From: Podarcis raffonei
Lineage: Eukaryota > Chordata > Lepidosauria > Squamata > Lacertidae
Length of the DNA stretch: 64,000 nt
Assembly (NCBI RefSeq): GCF_027172205.1
Contig: NC_070604.1
Span: 99,159,851-99,223,850 of the forward strand
Reading direction: 5' to 3'
Shown here: positions 56,980 through 64,000 of the stretch, in pieces
Numbering within the stretch: position 1 is the first letter of the stretch
How the letters are laid out: each line of letters starts with the position of its first letter
Translations under genes and position numbers: made by a program
The notes under the pieces: generated by a model
What the model was told of the DNA's origin: nothing
What the model saw: only the letters and a program-made list of their open reading frames with translations
The model's database searches: none

Positions 56980-58269
56980 AATTTTTTTTTTAAAACCACC
57001 TGTCTTATTAAGTTTAAATCAATAGATTTCTATACCGCCTCTTAAATAAATTTCAGAGCTGTTTATGGAATTAAAATATAATAAAACATAGCAAGAGAAA
57101 AAAAGGTATGAAATGGGCCTTTAGGCTATAACATCTGGTTCCAATAATTGCCAAATATGTCTCTATGCTACCAAGATGAGATGCTGGCTATAGTTTTTGC
57201 ATTTTCTGCTGCTGCTTTTTATAGATTATGTTTTATGCTGTTGTTTCATTCTGTAAATCCATTTTTAAAAATGTTTTATTGTTTTAACAGTGATGTTGTT
57301 AGCTGTCTTTGACAATCTATTGGAATGGTGAGATATTCAGTTTTGAAACCTGTAACTTTGTAAATGATGAAATATTAAAAACCTTATTGGGGAAAGAATT
57401 CCACAAAGAGGTACTAGCTCTTCAGTTGACAGGATTTTTTAATCCACTCTTGAGCTTACAAATCAAACACACACACAAAACGAACAAGGGAGATAGCCCC
57501 TGTCTTTAGGCTTACAATCTTGACAAGACACATCACAAGAGGAAAAGGGATTGGGAGAAATGAAGAACTAAGCAAACACATGTTCCATGTACAAGAACAT
57601 GTGAGAATAAAAAAAGGGTTTGCCTGGTGCAAAGATAACCTTGCCAGACAAGGCCTTAAAAATTGGTGGGTTCTTGTTGTTGTCTTGTTGGGCTGTGTAT
57701 GTGATAAAGGGGAGTTATACCAAAGTGAAGGCGTACTCTTCAATTTGTTCCCATGTCAGTTTCAGTCTATTGATTAGCTTTTCTAGTAAGGCACATAGTT
57801 TGATACCAGTGGCCCATGTATACTCCTGACAGGTCTTTCCAGTGGTCCTTCTGAGCTCCACAAATGGTGCTCTACAACCAAAAAAGGTCCTTTCATCTGC
57901 CTCATCTCATAGCGGGAGAAGCAGTTGTAAAGCCAAGGGCTTAAGGCTATCTAGGCAGGAGAAGCTACTTTTGCTTTGAAGCAAATGAAAAGAAATTATA
58001 TTTAGGCTTTTGTTAGTGGAGTTTGTTCCAAAAGGCAGGTATAAGGAGAGACTTTGAAAATGTGGAAGCAAACCTTAGTGAAGTCAGATGGACACCAGGC
58101 AACAGAGGTGACCTCCTGCAAATGGCCAATGAGCATCATGGGAGGAAGTTGGGGATCAGATACCTAAATAACGGAAAAATTGCAGAGAAAGTCAGAAAAG
58201 CGAAGACACCGGAACATCAAAACATCTAGGTATCAGAAGGAGAAACATCAATCTGGGATATTTTCCAGC

Positions 58270-58371
58270 CCGGCACTCTCTGAATGTTTTGTACTACAAC
58301 TCCCATCAGCCCCAGCCAGCACAGCTGGGGCTGATGGGAGTTGTAGTACAAAACATATGGAGGACGCCAGA
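58270..58371. mobile_element. hAT-type MITE forming a perfect long hairpin
   Basis: The arms 58284-58316 and 58324-58356 are perfectly complementary over 33 bases with a 7-base loop (CAGCACA). The core arm contains TACAACTCCCATCAGCCCC, the signature of the local hAT MITEs. It is in a DTL intron. Confidence 0.85.
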
Positions 58372-58737
58372 TTAGCAAAATCTGCTCTGTAACCCACAAT
58401 TACCAAACAGTGCTGCCTTTCAAACAGAGCAAGTTTAAAAGGAAATTGAGAAACCAGCGGTATGCTGAGGAAATGTGTGTGTGCGCACACATAAAATGTT
58501 AAAAGCCATCCAAATTCTGCATCTAGAAAAGCTGTACAAATCACACACATTTGCAAGGCCTCTCTTATTTTGCTCAGTTTGCGCCAATTGTCTCACTTGT
58601 AGCGGGGGCAAAGAACGATGCAGGACACAACCTTCGCTTCCCAGTCACTGGAAATGTAACTCAGCTGCCACATCAATTCCTGGCTTCAGAGAAATCAGCA
58701 GCTGTTGGCTGCACACTTTCAAGCATATCTTATTATA

Positions 58738-58893
58738 AAATCATAGAACTGTAGAGTTGGAAGGGGTCGTGAGGGTCATCTAGTCCAACCCCGCCCCCCA
58801 CAATGCAGGAATCTTTCACGCAATGTGGGGTTCAAACCCACAACCCTGGGATTAAGAGTCTCATGCTCTACTGACTGAGATATCTTGTCAGCC
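58738..58893 (-). repeat. tRNA-Lys-derived SINE
   Basis: The minus strand reads ATCTCAGTCAGTAGAGCATG, then AGACTCTTAATCCCAGGGTT and GTGGGTTTGAACCCCACATT: A box, CTT anticodon arm and B box of a tRNA-Lys-like head. The body ends CCAACTCTACAGTTCTATGA. It is not a functional tRNA, because the acceptor stem is not paired and a SINE body follows. Confidence 0.8.
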
Positions 58894-59079
58894 ATAAATC
58901 CCAAGAGCTTGTTTTTAAAATTATATATATTCCCCACCCCACCCCAAAACCTGCTCAGTGTTTTAAGTAACATGATTTAAAAACAAACAAATAAGGTTGT
59001 CAGAAGTCTAAATTCTGCACTCAGAACCATTATTCCTGCTTTTTCCTTCCCCATCTTCCCCTAGGACTGATATAGGGAA

Positions 59080-59195
59080 ACCTGTGGCTTTCCGGATGTT
59101 GGACTATGACTCCCTTATCCCCGACCTTCGGTCATTCTGGCAGAGGGACTGGAGGGAGTTGGAGTCCAACAACATCTGGAGTGCCATAACTTCGA
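59080..59195. repeat. hAT-type MITE
   Basis: CCGGATGTTGGACTATGACT and GGAGTCCAACAACATCTGGA are inverted arms of a divergent MITE. Confidence 0.6.
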
Positions 59196-59459
59196 CATCT
59201 TTGCTCTAGAATCACAGCACACACAAACCTGGCCACATACAGAACAGGCATCATAAGCCCAGCTCATCAGCTTACAAAATCTCCATTTCTTAACACAGAG
59301 TTATATTTTGCAGACAGCCTTGGTATGAATGACGTCTTTCAAAAAAAGACAAGCATTTTTAACCCAGGAAAAGTAATAGGGAATAAATTTAAGTGTGCAG
59401 GTACGGAAAGCTAGAAATCCATATGTATGTTGGGCACATCCTGTATTACATCAGCCAGG

Positions 59460-59595
59460 GTTCAGGAACCTGCAGTCCTCCAAATACTGCTGGACTCCCA
59501 ACTCTTATCAGCTCCAACCAACATGAGAAATGCTCAGGGATGATGGGGGAGTTGGAGGCCAGCAATATTTGAAGGATCGCAGCTTCTCTGACGCT
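59460..59595. repeat. hAT-type MITE
   Basis: CTGCAGTCCTCCAAATACTG and GGATGATGGGGGAGTTGGAG are inverted arms related to the other hAT MITEs here. Confidence 0.6.
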
Positions 59596-60479
59596 GGCAT
59601 AAAGCCAAAACCCTGTACCCTGTCAAGAACCTGCAAAATTAACAGCTATGTATGAGTCACTTCAAGTGCAATCTTTTCCATTCTCAAATAATGCAGAATA
59701 TTTTGGAAAAGTATGGGGTGGCAACAAAGATTATGAGACAGGTGGCGTGGGGAGCAGGGGAGAGTAGAAATAAGTACTGTTTTTTTTCAGTCACCCTTGC
59801 ACAGCCGGCTGTAACTCCAAAAAGCTCAGAGCAGCTTACCTCTGGTTCCCTGGCAGGCTCATACCCAGAGAGCTTATGGGGACAGATCTGCTTAGCTTCA
59901 GCAGCGTAGCATGTGCCTTCAGACTATCCTCTGGCCCATGTAGGGCACAGCACAAAAATCCCCACCACCCCCCAAACACACACAATTCCAGCATTCCTGC
60001 TTTTCTGTTTGAGAGTCCTTGGTTGATTTACCAGGACACTTTCAAACACTTCTGCAAATCCACAAGGCAAAGTAATTTGCTCTGATGAATTAGGCTGAAG
60101 TCCTTCGGAAGCCCGATTCTGTGTTAGATTCCCTGTTGCAGTGTGCAGACAGAACGTCCATATAGGAAGCTATCTGTAAATCAGAATTCTTTTCTTGAAA
60201 GGTCAAGGCAACACCCTTCTACTTCTCATACAGAAACAACCGGTTCTGTTTGACTGCGATGCATTCAGAAACCTCAGTAGGCCTTGTTGCTAGATTTGCT
60301 TGCTGTGAGTCAAAGGCGACTATGGGGTGTGGCCTTTATCCACTTTCAGGGGGGCTGAGTGCCACAGCCTACCCGGGGCCTCTTCACTTGCCTGGTCCAC
60401 CTCTTAGCTATGCCATGGCCTTTTGACAGGACTAATGTCATGACCAGCAGCTCCTTGCACACTGTGTGGCAGAGGAGCT

Positions 60480-60482
60480 TGT

Positions 60483-60550
<68 letters not shown>
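60480..60550. repeat. (GT)n(GA)n microsatellite
   Basis: About 13 GT units followed by about 22 GA units in the DTL intron. Confidence 0.95.
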
Positions 60551-60553
<3 letters not shown>

Positions 60554-60994
60554 CTCAGATGGGAAAGGGCCAGAGGAGATGTTGAAGAGTATCAGAAAGC
60601 AAGATAAAAGGTTAGTGTGTTATTTATTATTATATAAATAAAAAAACTGGGGATATAAAGGAAGGGGATAGGAAATAGGAAAGCTATTAAAAGGAGGAAG
60701 ACGTGAACTTAAAGAGGCAAGGGAGTATGGATAAAAAGAAACCAGAAACTGGAGAGAGCTCAGTATGAAAGGAGAATGGGAGAAGTTAGAGGGATAAAAG
60801 GCATATGGGGGTGTGAAGGGAAAAAATATAAAAGAATGTCTTCTCTGGCGCAGCAAATACCGCCTAAAATGGGATACCTAAGTTGTACTTGGGTTGAGGA
60901 AAGTCAAGCTTTGGAACTCCTTGCCACACTGTGGTGTTTTAGCTATTTGCACAGATGGTACTTCCCAGCTGGTTATGACAAACTCTGCCTCCAT

Positions 60995-61115
60995 CCGCTG
61001 TCATTTTGTGACTGGCATGGACCCCTGATCACTGTTTTGCGACTGGTGGGACTCAGTAATTTCCAGCTGCCTCAACTGGTCCCTGGGGAGTGGACAGTTT
61101 GAGGACCCCTGTTCT
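60995..61115. repeat. hAT-type element fragment
   Basis: GGACTCAGTAATTTCCAGCTG and the end CAGTTTGAGGACCCCTG match the 55560-55645 fragment family. The left end is unclear. Confidence 0.5.
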
Positions 61116-62597
61116 ACGGTTTCTTTCTGGAGAGACACTAAGAGGGACAGAGGCCCTGGGATCTCCACTTTCTGGACCTTGCATGCCCACCCCATCCTGA
61201 AAGTGCCTTAGGTGTAAAAAAAAATTTCAGTACAGTCCTCTATGCATAACTCCTCCTGGCTATCTGTACTGACCGAGGCAGAAAACCTCCTAGCCATGCC
61301 ACAGGTGAGGAAGCAATTGGGAGAAAATGCCACGCCACCTACTCTGACTCATTAGGCCGCTAATGAATAAGGAGTAACCTAAGCTAACCTCAAGCTGCAG
61401 CAGATTCTCAGATGCTCGATTCTATTTTTCAGCCGCTCTCCTTCCCAAAGCTGTGAGTCACCGTCAGCAATGTGATATTTGATGAGGATTTGCACTGATG
61501 ACTAAGCGAACTTTATTAAATTCTTCACCATGTGGGTAAATGAAGCTTTGCAAGGATGTATGAAAAGCACAAAAAGGATGCTCTGCTTTTCCTGATCTAG
61601 TTCCTCTTTATTGTTCTGGCAGCTTGAAAAGCTATCCATAAAGTTCTTAAGTAGAATAGGGAGGATTGGCGTTAAGTCAGGTGGTGCATTTTAAAGGGTT
61701 TTTTGCCCCCTCTGAGTTTAGGTCAGCTTCTTGCCTATATATATTTAGAAAATGCCCTGTTCAAAACCCATCCTCTTTGCCAAAGGAGGCAACAACATGG
61801 AAACCAGAGCCCTTTTAAGGAGAACAGCTAAAGCTAAAGCTCTTGGTAGAGAGAGTATCTGTGTTTACATTTATCCATTTCCCCCTTCCACGGTGTGTAG
61901 CAATGTCTCACAATCCCTTATTAATGAGAGCAGGCCGAAAAAAGACATACTTCTTGCTGGGTCTGGATTCAACATTCATAAGGAATAATAATAAAAAAAG
62001 CCCTAAGCAGCTGGTCCCTCTCGTGGGGATTGAATTGAGGGGTAACTGACACCTTTGAGCACATCCTTCCTTGCAAATGCTCATCTTTAGAGCAATAATC
62101 AATGCATGATGGAGCAATAAATGGATCAGCCCAGCTTTGGCTTAGCTCTACTAATAGTTAGAAAACACTACCCACCCCCTGCCATAAAGCTTGTGAAATT
62201 GCAACTACCCAGTCTTTCTGTGGCCCATAAGCTCGAAACCTGTTTTATGATTTTGAATTCCCTGAATACCCATGTTATTTGTTTTTAACATGCTTTTATA
62301 CTCCTGTTTCATGCTGCACTTCTGTTTTGATGAAAATGGTCATTTTATGTTGCGCAGCACCAAGAGATTTACAAAACTTTAAGCAGCTTATAAATGCTCT
62401 TAAACCAAATAAACAAACAGACAATCCCAAATGTCAGCCTACAATTCAAGCCTGGCACGCTGGCAAGACGCTCCTGTCCAGAACAGCCAATCTCTGCATG
62501 GAAACAAATCTGTGGTAATGGCAGAGCCAATTGATGTGCAGAAAAGGCAGAGTGGTGGCAGACCCCACAGCAAATACCCAGCCCTGCATTAGACCTG

Positions 62598-62705
62598 GAT
62601 AGGGAACATGCAGCCCTCCAGATCTGGACTACAATTGCTGCCATCTCTGGCCACTAGCTGATGGGAGTTGGAATTCAACTTCTGGAGGGCCAAAGGTCCT
62701 TGTCC
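62598..62705. repeat. hAT-type MITE
   Basis: CATGCAGCCCTCCAGATCTG and AACTTCTGGAGGGCCAAAGG are inverted arms. The centre has GCCACTAGCTGATGGGAGTT. Confidence 0.65.
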
Positions 62706-63447
62706 CTCGTCTAAGACATGGGCCAATGCTTTCACCTCCAATGGCTGCCTTCTCCCCTACCAGCTCCTGATAAGCACTGAGGCTTCTTAGAATTAATCAC
62801 ATTTGAAGCGGTGCTGCATGTGGGGTGCCTATAGTGGCCAGTAAGGACAATAGATATTCCACAGCCTCCTCTTGCCCTGGCAAGAGAAAGCCATAGTTTT
62901 CAGCCACAACAAGTTGTGTACACAACAAAAGAAACCACCAGGATACTTTTTGTGGAGTACTGCCTAGAGGTATCCCAAATGCTGAGGTAACAATAAAACT
63001 TGCTCTTTATTACTAATGCACCTCCTTTCCTTACAGCATATTGTTTACGCTCCTTCCGGAGAAGGTCATGGCGCTGAGGGAACTTTACCTCAGGACACTA
63101 GGTTGGAACTGGAAGCAATGATTTAACTCCAGTGTGCTCAATGAAGTGACAGACGTCTTAATAAATTTCCCTCCTATTGGACAATCAGGTTGCGGGACAA
63201 GGAGTTGGAGGGTTGGGCCAGGCAGCCATGTAATACAAGGAGGATGGCAGGAACGTCTCTTGAGAAGTTAAGCCCATGGGTTCAGCACGCAGTGCAGACA
63301 AAAAGTGAGGCAAGTTCATCCAGGGAGTGATGGTTATTATCTCCATGCAGTCTTACACCTGATAGGCCACAATGAAGAACGACTTGTTAGTGTCTGGCTA
63401 CTTTGCTTGTGTGAACCAGCCTCAATGCCAAGACTTAGCTCAGAGAA

Positions 63448-63635
63448 ATGGCCAATGGCTCAGTGGTAGAATGCAAGTTTTGCGTGCGCAAGATGCCAGG
63501 TCTAATTCCTAGACTGTTCAGGTAGGTTTGGGGAAAATCCCTACCCTAAAGAGCCACTGCCAGCCTGTGTTGACAGTACCAAGCAACATGGACCACCGTA
63601 AGACTTGGTGAGAGGTGGCCTCCTATGCTCCTTTG
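63448..63635 (+). repeat. tRNA-Ala-derived SINE, divergent copy
   Basis: ATGGCTCAGTGGTAGAATGC, a TTTTGCGTGCGCA anticodon-arm region and GGTCTAATTCC (B box) match the family at 10738-10937 in opposite orientation. The body ends near GTGGCCTCCTATGCTCC. Confidence 0.7.
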
Positions 63636-64000
63636 AAGGTGGAAGAGGTTATTGCTTTGCGCAGAGACAACAGCTAATGAATAATGGTTTTTCAGTACCT
63701 AACAAGCAAGGCAATGTATAGTACATAAGTTAAGATTAACAGAACACAAAACTGTATCTGCAAGATAATAACCTAAATAAACATATACTTGAGATAAAGT
63801 AAGGAGGAGGAACATAAGGAAAGGACAATTAAAGGACACCAGTTAAAATCTCAGTGGAACAGAGAAGGCTGGTAGATAATGGAGTATTTCAACTTTCAAA
63901 AAGGCTTTGACAGAAGTCTCTCAACCAAAGGTTCCTAAGGAAACTGTGCAATCACGGGGTAAAAGGATAAATCCTCTTATGGGCCAGAAACTGGATAAAA

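Larger units (their letters stand above)
56374..64000 (-). other. DTL: DTL intron upstream of the WD40-end exon (open at window edge)
   Basis: Sequence upstream of the 56373 acceptor. I searched the minus strand for the expected preceding exon (ending near EWCPSDFTK) and for other WD repeats and found none, so this is most simply one intron longer than 7.6 kb. It contains a full Sauria SINE, a tRNA-Lys SINE, a tRNA-Ala-type SINE, several hAT MITEs and a GT/GA microsatellite. Unique non-coding DNA fills 56995-58265, 59600-60470, 60555-60990, 61120-62595 and 62710-63440. Confidence 0.7.

Noticed and set aside
58738-58893. Possible functional tRNA-Lys gene
   Set aside because: Only the head resembles a tRNA; the acceptor stem is not closed and a SINE body follows, so it is a retroposon.
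59836-59910. CTTACC (a GTAAG donor on the minus strand) with an open stretch, considered as an upstream DTL exon
   Set aside because: The translation does not match any DTL WD-repeat segment I know and there is no matching acceptor.
63448-63530. Possible functional tRNA gene
   Set aside because: A and B boxes are degenerate and the anticodon arm has mismatches; it matches the SINE family at 10738.
1-64000. CRISPR arrays, operons, toxin systems or phage-like genes
   Set aside because: Sequence is vertebrate, intron-bearing and repeat-rich; direct repeats found are transposon or microsatellite derived.

Overview
The window is vertebrate genomic DNA, most likely from a lizard (Squamata). The repeats point that way: tRNA-derived Sauria-type SINEs with perfect target duplications, two BovB LINE 3' ends, many L2-clade LINE remnants with (AAT)n tails, MIR/CORE-type SINEs, and abundant hAT and Tc1/mariner MITEs. 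A lacertid is plausible from my memory of these repeat families, but the species is not determined. No bacterial, plasmid, CRISPR or operon features are present.

Two host genes are supported, both on the minus strand. (1) The 5' end of PPP2R5A (PP2A regulatory subunit B56-alpha): coding exon 1 at 5237-5390, a CpG-island promoter at about 5080-6720, and the start of intron 1 from 5236 down to base 1. (2) The 3' end of DTL (CDT2, the PCNA-dependent substrate receptor of the CRL4 ubiquitin ligase): three last exons at 56238-56373, 50206-51002 and 48760-48828, ending in a PIP-box-like motif, stop codon and AATAAA signal. Splice sites and phases agree across the DTL exons. DTL followed by PPP2R5A on the same strand is the order I recall in human chr1q32, so this is a conserved synteny block. 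The upstream DTL exons and the later PPP2R5A exons lie outside the window.

The roughly 42 kb between them (about 6.7-48.6 kb) holds no protein-coding gene I can recognise. It contains L2 LINE pieces, one RT-bearing LINE relic (23.0-24.2 kb), two BovB 3' ends (25.3 and 30.2 kb), three solo LTRs of one family (6.86, 31.8 and 36.1 kb), several SINE families, hAT and Tc1/mariner MITEs, microsatellites, and unique AT-rich DNA that may hold conserved regulatory elements. Several insertions are nested and give a relative order: an L1-like element inside a Tigger-like MITE, a solo LTR inside a SINE, and a CORE-SINE inside a hAT MITE.

Functionally, DTL acts in S-phase destruction of CDT1, p21 and SET8, while B56-alpha targets PP2A to short LxxIxE-type motifs. 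The two genes are neighbours but not known partners in one pathway. I found no undescribed biological system. The most interesting signals are regulatory or evolutionary: an LTR with tandem CCAAT boxes next to the PPP2R5A promoter, TAATCC motifs in that promoter, the DTL terminal exon, and the nested insertions.
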